Source: Pseudomonas guariconensis (GTDB taxonomy: Bacteria; Pseudomonadota; Gammaproteobacteria; Pseudomonadales; Pseudomonadaceae). From it: DNA of 64,000 bases. Numbering within the stretch: position 1 is the first letter of the stretch; each line of letters starts with the position of its first letter. The notes under the pieces are model-generated. The model was given only the letters and a program-made list of their open reading frames with translations. It was not told where the DNA came from and did no database searches. Shown piece after piece: positions 19,775 through 29,636 of this stretch. Where the stretch lies: NCBI RefSeq assembly GCF_015680235.1, contig NZ_JADLJL010000005.1, positions 62,001 through 126,000 of the forward strand, written 5' to 3'. Made by a program: the position numbers and the translations under genes.

Positions 19775-21379
19775 TCAGCGGGCCGCCGCCAGCTCTTGTT
19801 GGACGCTGCCGACGGTACGAGGCCAAGGTTTACCAGCCTGGACCTTGGCTGGCAAGTTCTTGATTGCCGCAACCGCTGCATCGCGGTTGGCGAAATTGCC
19901 GTAGGTGACCACGTACAGCGGCTTGCCCTGCAGGGTTTTCTTGAAGTAGCGATAGTCGCCACCCTGGGCCTTGACGAAGGCCTGGGCCGATGCCTCGGAG
20001 CTGGTCCCCAGGATCTGCACGACATAGTTGCCGGCTTTCTGGCCGGTATACCAGCTGCTATTGCCCGAACCGCCAGCGGCAGGTTTGGCGGCAGGCTTGG
20101 CCGTGGCCACCTGGGTCGGTGCCGGAGCTGGCTTGGCGGGTGCAACCGGCTTGGCCGGCTGGGTAGCGACAGGCTTTGGCGCTGGTGCAACCGGCTGCGC
20201 AGGCGCCGTGGCGACGGTCTGGGCCGGAGCGCTGGTGACAGGCTGCGCCGGGGTCGGCGCAGGGCCTGCAGGCACACCCTGTGGCGGCGCAGTGGTGGTC
20301 ACGGTGGGCGGAACAGCGGGCTGCAGCGCGGTGTCGCCAGCCGGGCTGCCTTCCTCGCCATCACCCATGCCGGCCGCCTGGGCCAGCGGTTCGCGCATCA
20401 CCGGCTGCGATTGACCAACCAGCGGCAGCGGCATGGGCTGCGACGAGCCGGAGAACTCGATGGCCGGCTGACCTTCACCCAAGGGCAGCTGGGCCTGTGC
20501 GGCCGGCGCCTCGGCGGGCTTGTCGCTCTTCTTGGGCATCAGCACCGCCGCGGCAACCGCGACCACGACGACAGCGGACAGCGCGAGCACATGTTTCTTA
20601 GGCATATTGAACCCCATGGATGGTCGCTTGGCCGTACTGCGGCTGGCGATCATGGCTTCGATCAAGGTATCGCGGGCAACCTGGTTGATAGTCCCAGGCC
20701 AGCCGTCTGAGTTTTCATGGATGTCGACGATCTGTTCGCGGGTGAACACCTCGATACCCCGGCCCGCGCCGTCCAGGCGCTGCTCCAGGTACTCGCGGGT
20801 CTCCTCCTCGCTATAGGGCGCAAGCTCGATGACATGGAACCGCTCGCCACCGGCATCGAGCCCTTCCAGGCCGGCGATCAACGAGGGCTCGCCGAACAGG
20901 AACACATGCGGACGCCCTTCCGGCACGCCAGCCGCCAACTCCAGCAACGCTTGGAGTGCCGACTCGTCCAGTTGTTCCGCATCGTCCACCAGCAAATAGA
21001 CTTCCTGGCCGGTCAGGGCCAACTGCACCACTTGGGCAAGAATGGCCTGGACTTCGGCATGCGCCACGTCGAGCGCCTGGGCCACCTGGCCGAGCACACT
21101 GGCCGCATCGCCCGCGCCGCGGGCAGACACTACCACGCTCTGCACGGATTGTTTGTTGGTACTGGCCACCAGGGCCTGGCGCAGCAGGGTCTTGCCGCTG
21201 CCCATGGGGCCGGTGACCACCAGCATCAGCTGGCTGTAGCGTGCCAGGTGATGGAGCTGGCCCAGCACCGGCTTGCGCTGGGCGGGGAAGAACTTGAAGC
21301 CGGGCACCCGGGGTGCGAACGGGTCATGGCTCAACTGGTAGTGGTCGAGAAACGCCTCATCGGCATGCAAACTGGTCAT
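19775..21379 (-). CDS. DamX-like protein: AAA ATPase domain, membrane helix, SPOR domain
   Basis: A 534-residue protein with an ExeA/GspA-like AAA domain (about 15-250; Walker A GPMGSGKT at 57-64, Walker B YLLVDDAE), one membrane helix at about 273-292, a long Pro/Ala linker (about 300-440) and a C-terminal SPOR domain (about 445-530). SPOR domains bind denuded septal peptidoglycan, so the protein probably acts at the division site. The periplasmic side (linker plus SPOR) corresponds to enterobacterial DamX, which also lies beside aroB. It is the last gene of the aroK-aroB operon, 15 bp after aroB. Confidence 0.85.
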   Translation of the reverse strand: MTSLHADEAFLDHYQLSHDPFAPRVPGFKFFPAQRKPVLGQLHHLARYSQLMLVVTGPMGSGKTLLRQALVASTNKQSVQSVVVSARGAGDAASVLGQVAQALDVAHAEVQAILAQVVQLALTGQEVYLLVDDAEQLDESALQALLELAAGVPEGRPHVFLFGEPSLIAGLEGLDAGGERFHVIELAPYSEEETREYLEQRLDGAGRGIEVFTREQIVDIHENSDGWPGTINQVARDTLIEAMIASRSTAKRPSMGFNMPKKHVLALSAVVVVAVAAAVLMPKKSDKPAEAPAAQAQLPLGEGQPAIEFSGSSQPMPLPLVGQSQPVMREPLAQAAGMGDGEEGSPAGDTALQPAVPPTVTTTAPPQGVPAGPAPTPAQPVTSAPAQTVATAPAQPVAPAPKPVATQPAKPVAPAKPAPAPTQVATAKPAAKPAAGGSGNSSWYTGQKAGNYVVQILGTSSEASAQAFVKAQGGDYRYFKKTLQGKPLYVVTYGNFANRDAAVAAIKNLPAKVQAGKPWPRTVGSVQQELAAAR

Positions 21380-21394
21380 CGCGCTGTCACAACC

Positions 21395-22492
21395 TCAAAG
21401 CTGGGCCACGATCGCGCGGTAGTCCGCCGCCAGCGTGGCTTGAAGAATCTCTTTCGGATAGTCGTCAGTCACCACGGCCTCGCCCATCTGGCGCAGCAGC
21501 ACCAGACGCAGGCGACCGTCGAGTACCTTCTTGTCGACCGCCATGTGTTCCATGAAATGCGCCGGGGTCATCTCCTCGGGCGGCACCACCGGCAGGCCCG
21601 CAGCCTGCAGCAGGCGAATGCCGCGGTCCCGTGCCGGCTGGTCGATCCAGCCCAGGCGCATGGACATCTCCAGGGCCATCACGGTGCCAGCAGCCACGGC
21701 TTCGCCATGCAGCCAGACGCCATAGCCCATGTGGGTCTCGATGGCATGGCCGAAGGTATGACCAAGGTTCAAGGTGGCCCGTACGCCGGACTCGCGCTCG
21801 TCGGCACCGACCACGGCCGCCTTGGCGGCGCAGGAGCGGCCGATGGCCTCGGTCAGGGCGGCAGGCTCCAGGGCGCGCAGGGTTCCCATGTGCTCTTCGA
21901 GCCAGGTCAGGAATGGCTCGTCGCAGATCAGCCCGTACTTGATCACTTCGGCCAGGCCCGCCGACAGCTCGCGTTCGGGCAGGGTCTTGAGGCTGGTGGT
22001 GTCGATCAGTACCGCATTGGGCTGGTAGAAGGCGCCTACCATGTTCTTGCCCAACGGGTGGTTGATGCCGGTCTTGCCGCCGACCGACGAGTCCACCTGG
22101 GACAACAGGGTGGTCGGCACCTGGATGAAGTCGACGCCACGCTGGTAGCAAGCGGCGGCGAAACCGGCCATGTCGCCGATCACGCCACCGCCCAGGGCCA
22201 CCACGGTGGTACGGCGGTCGTGGCGTGCAGTGAGCAGGGCATCGAAGATCAGTTGCAGGGTTTGCCAGTTCTTGTGGGCCTCGCCATCGGGCAGCACCAC
22301 CGGCAGCACCGAATAGGCACCGAGGGTACGGCTCAGGCGCTCGAGATACAGGGGCGCGACGGTTTCGTTGGAGACGATGGCGACCTGCCGCCCGGCAATG
22401 TGCGGCGCCAGCAGTTCGGGCTGGTCCAACAGGCCTTCGCCAATGTAGATCGGGTAGCTACGTTCGCCCAGGTCGACCTTTAGTGTCTGCAT
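21395..22492 (-). CDS. aroB: 3-dehydroquinate synthase
   Basis: A 365-residue enzyme that converts DAHP to 3-dehydroquinate, the second step of the shikimate pathway, using NAD and a metal. The NAD-binding region [19 protein letters not shown] and the metal ligands (Glu in EVIKYG, His in [11 protein letters not shown]) are visible. The start [18 protein letters not shown] is the usual N-terminus; the longer frame adds 10 residues. It follows aroK, as is common. Confidence 0.97.
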   Translation of the reverse strand: MQTLKVDLGERSYPIYIGEGLLDQPELLAPHIAGRQVAIVSNETVAPLYLERLSRTLGAYSVLPVVLPDGEAHKNWQTLQLIFDALLTARHDRRTTVVALGGGVIGDMAGFAAACYQRGVDFIQVPTTLLSQVDSSVGGKTGINHPLGKNMVGAFYQPNAVLIDTTSLKTLPERELSAGLAEVIKYGLICDEPFLTWLEEHMGTLRALEPAALTEAIGRSCAAKAAVVGADERESGVRATLNLGHTFGHAIETHMGYGVWLHGEAVAAGTVMALEMSMRLGWIDQPARDRGIRLLQAAGLPVVPPEEMTPAHFMEHMAVDKKVLDGRLRLVLLRQMGEAVVTDDYPKEILQATLAADYRAIVAQL

Positions 22493-22590
22493 GTATCCCC
22501 ACAATGTACTAGGGCGCGGCATCGTCCAGGCGACACCGCGCGGTAACGTTCAACCCCGCCTCGGCGCTGGTCGCCGAGCATAGTCCCGGC

Positions 22591-23109
22591 TTACCGGGGC
22601 GGCAACTTCTCCAGGCGCTCGAGAATGTCGAGCACCACCATGCGTGGCGGCCGTTCGTCGGTTTCCACCACCAGGTCGGCAATTTCTCGGTACAGCGGGT
22701 CGCGGGTTTCCAACAGGGCGCGCAGGGTCGCCTCCGGGTTGGCAGTGCGCAGCAAGGGGCGATTGCGGTCGCGCGCGGTGCGCCCGACCTGCTGCTCCAC
22801 CGAGGCATGCAGGTAGATCACCCGCCCGCCCTCGTGCAAGGCTTTGCGATTGGCCTCGCGCATCACCGCGCCGCCTCCGGTCGCCAAAACCACGCCATCG
22901 AGGGCGCAGAGCTCGGCGATCATGGCTTGCTCGCGGTCACGAAAACCCGGCTCGCCTTCCTTGTCGAAGATCCACGGGATATTGGCGCCGGTTCGCAGTT
23001 CGATTTCCTTGTCGGAATCCTTGAACAGCAGCCGCAGCTCTTTGGCCAAAAGGCGTCCGATGGTGCTTTTACCAGCGCCCATGGGCCCCACAAGTATCAA
23101 ATTTCGCAC
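22591..23109 (-). CDS. aroK: Shikimate kinase
   Basis: A 172-residue kinase that phosphorylates shikimate with ATP. The P-loop GPMGAGKST is at 8-16, the shikimate-binding D-R pair is in DSDKEIE and GFRDRE, and GGGAV closes the substrate site. It starts four bases after the pilQ stop, so it is co-transcribed with the pilus genes, an arrangement common in gammaproteobacteria. Confidence 0.97.
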   Translation of the reverse strand: MRNLILVGPMGAGKSTIGRLLAKELRLLFKDSDKEIELRTGANIPWIFDKEGEPGFRDREQAMIAELCALDGVVLATGGGAVMREANRKALHEGGRVIYLHASVEQQVGRTARDRNRPLLRTANPEATLRALLETRDPLYREIADLVVETDERPPRMVVLDILERLEKLPPR

Positions 23110-23113
23110 AGAA

Positions 23114-24388
23114 TCAACGACTCACAGCAATCGCCTGGTCACTCATGATACGCGGAGTCAGGAAGACCAGCAGCTCGGATTTTTTCTCTTGTAATGCATC
23201 GCGTCGAAACAGCCGACCAACATACGGCAGATCGCCTAAAAATGGCACCTTGTCGACCACTTTGTTTTGCGTGGTCGAATAGACGCCACCGATGACGACG
23301 GTCTGCCCATCAGCCACCCGGACCTTGGCATTGACCTCGTTCTTGCGGATCGGCGGTACGTTGTTCAGTGCATTGACGTAGTCAGGCTCGTCCTTGGTCA
23401 CCCGCACCGCCATGATGACCTTGCCATCCGGCGTGATCTGCGGCGTGACCTCCAGCGACAGCGACGCCCCACGGAACGACGTGGAGGTGGCGCCGCTCTT
23501 GCTGGTCTCCTGGTAGGGCACTTCCGTGCCTTTGAGGATCCGCGCCGTTTCCTTGTCTGCCGTGACCACCTTGGGCTGGGAGATGATTTCGCCGTTGCCG
23601 CTCTTTTCCATGGCGCTGAGCTCCAGGTCCAGCAACGTGCCGCCGCGCAGCAGGCCCAGGCCGACAGCCGAGCCGGCCCGCTCGACACCCAGGTCGACGA
23701 ACAGGTCCTTGCCCAGGCGGGCGGCCTCGCCTGATAGCGGCGCACCCCACCTCACCCCTAAGCTCTTTTCGTAGTCGACATTCGCCTCGACGATGCGCGC
23801 CTCGATCAGCACCTGGCGCACCGGCACGTCCAGCTGCGCCACCAACTGCCGCAACTCGGCAAGGCGGTCGGCAGGCTGGTACGCCACCAGCGTGTTGGTG
23901 CGGGCATCCACGTTCAGACTGCCGCGCCCGGTGAGGATGCCATCGTCGGCCAGTGCGGCCAGCAACAGCTCGGCCAGGTCCGCCGCGTTGGCGTGGTGGA
24001 TCGGCAACAACGCCCGGCGCATGGGTTGCTGTTGCGCATCCAGCGCCTGCCCCAGGCGTGCTTCGCGAAATTGCTCGGCCAGCTCGGCTGCCGGTGCCAC
24101 CAGCAGTACATTGCCCTCTTCGCGGCGGGCCAAGCCCTTGCTGCGCAGCACCAGGTCAAGGGCCTGTTCCCAGGGTACGCGCTCCAGGCGCAAAGTCAGG
24201 CGGCCTTGCACAGTGTCGCTGGCCACCAGGTTGATACCGGCAAAGTCGGCGAGCACCTGCAGCGCCGCACGCACTTCGATGTCCTGGAAGTTCAGCGAGA
24301 GCGGCTCATCCCGACTGGCCAGCGCCGTGCCGGCCAGGCCCGCCAAGAGTATCGCCAGCATCCACTTCCTCAGACTGTTCACGCTCAT
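23114..24388 (-). CDS. pilQ: Type IV pilus secretin PilQ (short form)
   Basis: A secretin of about 424 residues with a signal peptide ([20 protein letters not shown], cleaved after TALA), a secretin/TonB N0 domain (about 30-90), one N1-like repeat and the C-terminal secretin barrel ending [17 protein letters not shown]. aeruginosa PilQ is over 700 residues and has AMIN domains that bind peptidoglycan; these are absent here, so it resembles HofQ. An alternative start lies four codons upstream at 24400. Either start overlaps the upstream pilO/P gene by more than 80 bp. Confidence 0.88.
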   Translation of the reverse strand: MSVNSLRKWMLAILLAGLAGTALASRDEPLSLNFQDIEVRAALQVLADFAGINLVASDTVQGRLTLRLERVPWEQALDLVLRSKGLARREEGNVLLVAPAAELAEQFREARLGQALDAQQQPMRRALLPIHHANAADLAELLLAALADDGILTGRGSLNVDARTNTLVAYQPADRLAELRQLVAQLDVPVRQVLIEARIVEANVDYEKSLGVRWGAPLSGEAARLGKDLFVDLGVERAGSAVGLGLLRGGTLLDLELSAMEKSGNGEIISQPKVVTADKETARILKGTEVPYQETSKSGATSTSFRGASLSLEVTPQITPDGKVIMAVRVTKDEPDYVNALNNVPPIRKNEVNAKVRVADGQTVVIGGVYSTTQNKVVDKVPFLGDLPYVGRLFRRDALQEKKSELLVFLTPRIMSDQAIAVSR

Positions 24389-25322
24389 CCATGACCTCAT
24401 TACCCACCTGCTTCCTTAGCCTCAGGTACGCCGACCGCTCGTGCCAGCCACCCGCGACGAATACACGTTCACGCACTTCGACCTGCTGGCCATCCACCGC
24501 CACGACGATTCCTTGGTCCCGGCCCAGCTGGTCGCCCTCGCCCACCCGGTAAAGGCGCCCCGCCGACAGCAGCAATGCCTGGCTTCGCCCGTTGCGCGAG
24601 AGGCTTCCGACCATTTCCAACTGCGCAAGCGCGACGCCGGCCAGCCCTTGTGCCGGCCTTTGCATCGACCAGGGCGCAAACAGATCGATGCCGACAGGCT
24701 GCGCGGCCGGCTGTGCTGGCTCATGGGCAAGCGAAGCGGGCGGCATCAAGTTCTCATCAGAATGGTAGGACTCGACCTGCAAGCGTAGGCGCCGCACATC
24801 CGGCCGATCCTGTACGCCCGCCAGCTCCAGGCGCGTCGGCCGCAACAGGCGAACCTGGCCCAGCCATGCCTGAAGCCAGGCTCGCAAGGCCGGGTAGGCG
24901 CCGATGACCTGGATGTCGAGCGGCACCACCCGGTACCCCGGCTCGGTGCCCTCTGGCAATACATCGAGCTGCTCGAACACCAGCCCCAAGGCATGCCCGG
25001 AGCTGGCCAACCCGTCCAGCAGGTCGCTCATGTCCTCCCCTGCCGAGAGTCGCCACCGCGCATCGAGCAACTGGCGTTGCACATCCGCCAGCGCCTCGGT
25101 GGCCGGCAGCAGGTGGCGAGCGGCCTGAGCCTTGTGATCGTACGCCAGGCGCAGGCCATCTGCTGCTGCCTCGCCCTGGCGCAAGGCACGGTAGCCTTCC
25201 TGGAGCAAGAGAAGCCACCCCAGGAAAAACACCGCCAGCACGAGCAGCCCTGTGGCAGCCACCCTACCAACCCATGACTGGACAATCCATTCCGACCCGA
25301 GCGCTCCGCCCAGCCCTCTCAT
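24306..25322 (-). CDS. Fused PilO-PilP pilus alignment protein
   Basis: A 338-residue protein. Residues 1-190 look like PilO: membrane helix at about 20-42, a coiled-coil stretch and a ferredoxin-like domain. Residues 210-310 look like PilP: a Pro-rich linker, then the beta-domain LEMVGSLSRNGRSQALLLSAGRLYRVGEGDQLG. In P. aeruginosa these are two genes, and PilP is a lipoprotein; here the fusion has no lipobox. The last 25 residues are acidic and overlap the start of pilQ. The start overlaps the pilN stop by ATGA. Confidence 0.8.
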   Translation of the reverse strand: MRGLGGALGSEWIVQSWVGRVAATGLLVLAVFFLGWLLLLQEGYRALRQGEAAADGLRLAYDHKAQAARHLLPATEALADVQRQLLDARWRLSAGEDMSDLLDGLASSGHALGLVFEQLDVLPEGTEPGYRVVPLDIQVIGAYPALRAWLQAWLGQVRLLRPTRLELAGVQDRPDVRRLRLQVESYHSDENLMPPASLAHEPAQPAAQPVGIDLFAPWSMQRPAQGLAGVALAQLEMVGSLSRNGRSQALLLSAGRLYRVGEGDQLGRDQGIVVAVDGQQVEVRERVFVAGGWHERSAYLRLRKQVGNEVMDEREQSEEVDAGDTLGGPGRHGAGQSG

Positions 25323-25858
25323 GACCAGGTTGCCGAGAGGCGCGCGACCAGCAGGAACTCATCTGCGCCAGGCAGATTACGCAGCCGCTTCAACTCCAGC
25401 CCCTGCACCACCGCAGCGTGCGTCAGGTCACGCATGAACTGTGCAAGCACCGCCGAAGAAGCCGCCATACCCAACAGCCGAAGGTCTTCACCCTCGAGCT
25501 GCAGCTCGCTCAGGTGCAACCCGCCTGGCATTACCCGTTCGAGCGCCAGCAGCATCGCCACGAACGCGCCCTGGCCGGACCTCAAGCGCGCCAACGCCTG
25601 GGTCTGCCCTTCGATGACCGCACGCTGCTCACGCAGCGCCTCGATACGCGCCAGGGCCTGCTCCATCGGTTGCAGGGCCGCTTGCTGGGCCGCGGCCGCC
25701 GAGGCTTGTTGTTGCAGGCGCTGGCGTGCCAGGTGATCCAGCGACATCACGCCACCAAGCGCGAACAGCAGGCTGACGACCAGCGCCACCTTGAATCGGC
25801 GGATGGCCACCAGGCGGCGATGCTCGCGCCACGGCAACAGGTTCAGGCGCACTGTCAT
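25319..25858 (-). CDS. pilN: Type IV pilus assembly protein PilN
   Basis: A 179-residue protein with the family's N-terminal motif MTVRLNLLPWREHRR, which docks into PilM, one membrane helix at about 22-42, a coiled coil and a ferredoxin-like periplasmic domain. It links the cytoplasmic PilM ring to PilO/P. The start overlaps the pilM stop (ATGA); the longer open frame upstream is a pilM shadow. Confidence 0.9.
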   Translation of the reverse strand: MTVRLNLLPWREHRRLVAIRRFKVALVVSLLFALGGVMSLDHLARQRLQQQASAAAAQQAALQPMEQALARIEALREQRAVIEGQTQALARLRSGQGAFVAMLLALERVMPGGLHLSELQLEGEDLRLLGMAASSAVLAQFMRDLTHAAVVQGLELKRLRNLPGADEFLLVARLSATWS

Positions 25859-26715
25859 CGGGCATCCCCCATCGCCAGGCCCAACGCCAGTACCAGGCTC
25901 GGATCGAATCGGGTAAACGGCAAGAATGCCTTGCAGGGCATACCCAGTCGCTCGGACAAGGCATCGACCCAATCGCCGTCGGCGGCGACCAGCAGATGCT
26001 CGAACCGAGCCAGTGGCAATGCACTGTGCAACCATTGCGCGATACGCTCGGCAGCCAGCGAGCGGTCTTCCGAGGCCAGCAGCCGCAGCGTAGACCGCTG
26101 GGGTATCGCAGGCTCCGGCCAAGCATGCAGAACCGCGCAGTCCGACTCGATCCGAAGCAATGCCGGTGAATCAGCGCCTGATGGCAAGGTCCGCTCCAGG
26201 GCAATGCTGTCGACTTCCACCGCCACGGCCTGCAGCCCGGCGCAGCCGAGCACCTCCTCCAACGGCCCGAGGGCCTGCTGGCGGCACGCGCCCACCAGCA
26301 CCCGGGCTTCACCGGCCTGGCCTGCCACGGGCTCCAGGACCTGGAAATCCAGCGCCAGGTCCTGCAAAGGAAAGGGAAACAGGTGCTCGGCCTCCACCAG
26401 CAGCTGCGCCTCCATCTCGGCTTCGGACAACCCCGCAGGCAGCCGGCAGACTTTGCAGATCACCTCCGAGGCAGACACGGCGACTGCCGCCTGGCGTTGC
26501 CGGCTACCGCTGCGATGCCAGGCGCGCCGCAGCGCACCGGCCACGACATCGGGGCGAGCAGCCCACCCGCCCGCCGGCGGCTCGAAGGGTTCCAGCGCCC
26601 AGGCGCCAACCGAACGACGCGCCTGGCGCCCCTGCAATTGAAGGATTCGAACGGAATCGGAGGCAATTTCCACCCCCAGTAGTGAACCGGCATCCCTGCC
26701 GAAGCGTCCAAGCAT
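25855..26715 (-). CDS. pilM: Type IV pilus assembly protein PilM
   Basis: A 286-residue actin-like cytoplasmic protein that starts MLGRFGRDAGSLLGVEIASDSVRILQL, with the phosphate-1 motif near residues 14-24, and carries further actin-fold motifs. It is shorter than the 354-residue P. aeruginosa PilM and rather divergent, so nucleotide binding may be weak. It is the first gene of the pilM-N-OP-Q-aroK-aroB-damX operon and is divergent from ponA. Confidence 0.87.
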   Translation of the reverse strand: MLGRFGRDAGSLLGVEIASDSVRILQLQGRQARRSVGAWALEPFEPPAGGWAARPDVVAGALRRAWHRSGSRQRQAAVAVSASEVICKVCRLPAGLSEAEMEAQLLVEAEHLFPFPLQDLALDFQVLEPVAGQAGEARVLVGACRQQALGPLEEVLGCAGLQAVAVEVDSIALERTLPSGADSPALLRIESDCAVLHAWPEPAIPQRSTLRLLASEDRSLAAERIAQWLHSALPLARFEHLLVAADGDWVDALSERLGMPCKAFLPFTRFDPSLVLALGLAMGDAR

Positions 26716-26875
26716 GGCTTTTTCCTGACAGTTCGTCGCAATACCGCGCCACCGGAGCCGACCGACCAGGCCGGCCGGTCACCCCGGCAAAGCGAAAAAT
26801 GCTTATAATGCCCAGCGTTTTTTCCTGTCCGCCGGACCGCGTGCAATCCACTCCCAACCTGGACACCCAAAAGCC

Positions 26876-29329
26876 TTGATACGTCTGCTGAAGTTCTTCT
26901 GGTGGTCTTTCGTCGCAGTCATCTGCGCGCTCGTACTCGGTGTGAGCGGTGCGTTTCTGTATCTTAGCCCCAGCCTCCCCTCGGTCGAGTCCCTCAGAAG
27001 CATCCAGTTGCAGATCCCCTTGAGGGTGTACAGCAGCGACGGCAAGCTGATTGCCGAGTTTGGCGAAATGCGCCGCTCGCCGATCCGCTTCGCGGACATT
27101 CCCCCACAATTCATCCAGGCGCTTCTGTCAGCCGAGGACGACAATTTCCTCAACCACTATGGCGTCGACCCGAGCAGCCTGATGCGCGCCGCGACCCAGC
27201 TGGTGAAGTCTGGCCACATCCAGACCGGCGGCAGCACCATCACCATGCAGGTGGCGAAGAATTACTTCCTCACCAGCGAGCGCAGCTTCTCGCGCAAGAC
27301 CAACGAGATCCTCCTGGCCCTGCAGATCGAACGCGAGCTGACCAAGGACGAGATCCTCGAGCTGTACGTCAACAAGATCTACCTAGGTAACCGCGCCTAT
27401 GGCATCGAGGCCGCGGCCCAGGTGTATTACGGCAAGTCGATCCGTGACGTCAGCCTGGCGCAGATGGCCATGATCGCCGGCCTGCCCAAGGCTCCTTCGC
27501 GGTTCAACCCGCTGGCCAACCCGGCGCGAGCCAAAGAGCGGCGCGACTGGATCCTTGGGCGCATGTACAAGCTCGGCAAGATCGACCAGGCCAGCTACGA
27601 GGCCGCCCTGGCAGAGCCGCTCAACGCCAGCTACCACGTGCCGACGCCGGAAGTGAACGCGCCTTACATCGCCGAAATGGCCCGCGCCGAAATGGTCGGC
27701 CGCTACGGCAGCGAGGCCTACACCGAAGGCTTCCGCGTCACCACCACGGTGCCGAGCGACCTGCAGGAAATGGCCAACAAGGCCGTGCTCAACGGGTTGT
27801 CCAGCTACGATGAACGCCACGGCTACCGCGGCCCGGAGGCACGCTTCCCGGGCAAGACCCTCGAAGCCTGGCAGCAGGAACTAGGCAAACAGCGCACCCT
27901 GGGCGGCCTGGAGCCGGCCATCGTGACCCAGGTGCAGGCCGATGGCCTGCAAGTGCTGACCCGTAGCGGTCAGCAGGAACATGTCGGCTGGGACACCATG
28001 AAGTGGGCCCGCCCGTTCATCAACAGCAATGCCCAGGGCCGCTCCCCGCAGTCGCCGAAGGATGTGGCCCAGGTCGGCGACCTGGTCCGCGTCCAGCGCC
28101 TGGAAGACGGCACGCTCAAGTTCAGCCAGGTCCCCGGCGCGCAGAGCGCCCTGGTCACCCTCGACCCGTACAGCGGCGCCATCCGCGCCCTGGTCGGCGG
28201 CTTCTCGTTCGAGCAGAGCAACTACAACCGCGCCATGCAGGCCAAGCGCCAGCCGGGTTCGAGCTTCAAGCCGTTCGTCTACAGCGCCGCGCTCGACAAC
28301 GGCTATACCGCAGCCAGCCTGGTCAACGACGCGCCGATCGTGTTCGTCGACGAGTACCTGGACAAGGTCTGGCGCCCGAAGAACGACACCAACACCTTCC
28401 TCGGCCCGATCCGCATGCGCGAAGCGCTGTACAAGTCGCGTAACCTGGTCTCGATTCGCCTGCTGCAATCGATGGGCGTGGGCAAGACCATCGACTACAT
28501 CACCAAGTTCGGCTTCAACAAGCAGGACCTGCCGCCGAACCTGTCCCTGGCTTTGGGCACCGCGACCCTCACGCCGATGGAGATCGCCACCGGCTGGAGC
28601 ACCTTCGCCAACGGCGGCTACAAGATCAGCCCGTACCTGATCGAGCGGATCGAGAGCCGTAACGGCGAGACCCTGTTCACCGCCAACCCGGCCCGGGTCC
28701 CGCAAGGCGGCCAGGACGAGGCCGGCATCGCCGCGCCGGAACAGCCGATCAGCACCCCTGCCCTGCCCGGCGAAGCCCCTGTGGCCGCGGGCCAGGCTAC
28801 GCCGCAATTGCAGATGCCGGCGGTGGCCGAACGCATCATCGATGGGCGTACCACCTACATCCTCACCAGCATGCTGCAGGATGTGATCAAGCGTGGTACC
28901 GGCCGCCGCGCCCTGGCCCTGGGCCGCAGTGACCTGGCAGGCAAGACCGGCACCACCAACGAGTCCAAGGATGCCTGGTTCACCGGCTACAACGCCGACT
29001 ACGTCACCACCGTATGGGTCGGCTTCGACCAGCCGGAAACCCTGGGCCGACGCGAGTATGGCGGCACTGCGGCGCTGCCGATCTGGATGAGTTTCATGGG
29101 CGCTGCGCTCAAGGACAAACCCGAGCACGCGCCTGCCGAACCGGAGGGCATCCTCAGCCTGCGGGTCGACCCGGTCAGCGGCCGCGCCGCTACACCGAGC
29201 ACGCCGAACGCCTATTTCGAGCTGTTCAAGGCCGAGGATTCGCCGCCTTCGGTGGACGAGCTGGGCAATGGCGCGATACCTGGCAGCCCACTGCCGGCAG
29301 ACGAAGCGGCACCCATGGATCTGTTCTAA
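26876..29329 (+). CDS. ponA: Penicillin-binding protein 1A (bifunctional transglycosylase/transpeptidase)
   Basis: An 817-residue bifunctional peptidoglycan synthase. A membrane helix at about 8-30 is followed by the GT51 transglycosylase domain (catalytic Glu in LLSAEDDNFLNHYG, then GGSTITMQVAKN), an OB-like insert (about 330-430) and the transpeptidase domain, with active-site Ser462 in SSFK (Lys465), KSRN, and KTGTT at 690-694. The start is TTG: no ATG upstream in frame gives a better start and the protein begins directly with the basic membrane anchor. It is divergent from pilM with a 160-bp gap that contains TATAAT at 26804-26809. Confidence 0.95.
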   Translation: MIRLLKFFWWSFVAVICALVLGVSGAFLYLSPSLPSVESLRSIQLQIPLRVYSSDGKLIAEFGEMRRSPIRFADIPPQFIQALLSAEDDNFLNHYGVDPSSLMRAATQLVKSGHIQTGGSTITMQVAKNYFLTSERSFSRKTNEILLALQIERELTKDEILELYVNKIYLGNRAYGIEAAAQVYYGKSIRDVSLAQMAMIAGLPKAPSRFNPLANPARAKERRDWILGRMYKLGKIDQASYEAALAEPLNASYHVPTPEVNAPYIAEMARAEMVGRYGSEAYTEGFRVTTTVPSDLQEMANKAVLNGLSSYDERHGYRGPEARFPGKTLEAWQQELGKQRTLGGLEPAIVTQVQADGLQVLTRSGQQEHVGWDTMKWARPFINSNAQGRSPQSPKDVAQVGDLVRVQRLEDGTLKFSQVPGAQSALVTLDPYSGAIRALVGGFSFEQSNYNRAMQAKRQPGSSFKPFVYSAALDNGYTAASLVNDAPIVFVDEYLDKVWRPKNDTNTFLGPIRMREALYKSRNLVSIRLLQSMGVGKTIDYITKFGFNKQDLPPNLSLALGTATLTPMEIATGWSTFANGGYKISPYLIERIESRNGETLFTANPARVPQGGQDEAGIAAPEQPISTPALPGEAPVAAGQATPQLQMPAVAERIIDGRTTYILTSMLQDVIKRGTGRRALALGRSDLAGKTGTTNESKDAWFTGYNADYVTTVWVGFDQPETLGRREYGGTAALPIWMSFMGAALKDKPEHAPAEPEGILSLRVDPVSGRAATPSTPNAYFELFKAEDSPPSVDELGNGAIPGSPLPADEAAPMDLF

Positions 29330-29583
29330 AAAACCGATCATCGCGGGCCTGTCCCGCGATTGGGCCGGGCCTGATATCACCGTCGCCTGGCAAGGGCTAC
29401 GCCCTTGATCGCGGGGCAAGCCCGCTCCTACAGGGGCTGCGCTGTCGCGCAGAGAACGAGTGGCAAGCGCTGACCTCTGTGGGAGCGGGCTTGCCCCGCG
29501 ATTGGGCCGGGCCTGATATCGCCGTCGCCTGGCAAAGGCTGCGCCCTTGACCGAGGAGCAAGTCGGACGTGCAGCCCCAAACG
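29330..29583. repeat. Two direct copies of a long REP-derived unit
   Basis: The gap between ponA and the maeB terminator is filled by two direct copies (about 29337-29430 and 29478-29552) of a unit whose left part reads CCCGCGATTGGGCCGGGCC and right part CCCTTGATCGCGGGGCAAG. The right part of the second copy is decayed. Between them, at 29434-29456, lies a reverse copy of a second short repeat (GTTCTCTGCGCGACAGCGC on the minus strand). Confidence 0.7.
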
Positions 29584-29617
29584 AAAAAGCCCCGACTCTC
29601 ACGAGCCGGGGCTTTTT
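29584..29617. terminator. Bidirectional terminator between ponA and maeB
   Basis: AAAAAGCCCCG pairs perfectly with CGGGGCTTTTT across a 12-base loop. T-runs on both strands make it a good rho-independent terminator for maeB on the minus strand (20 bp after its stop) and for ponA transcripts on the plus strand. Confidence 0.88.
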
Positions 29618-29636
29618 CATGACGCTACGGTCTGGA

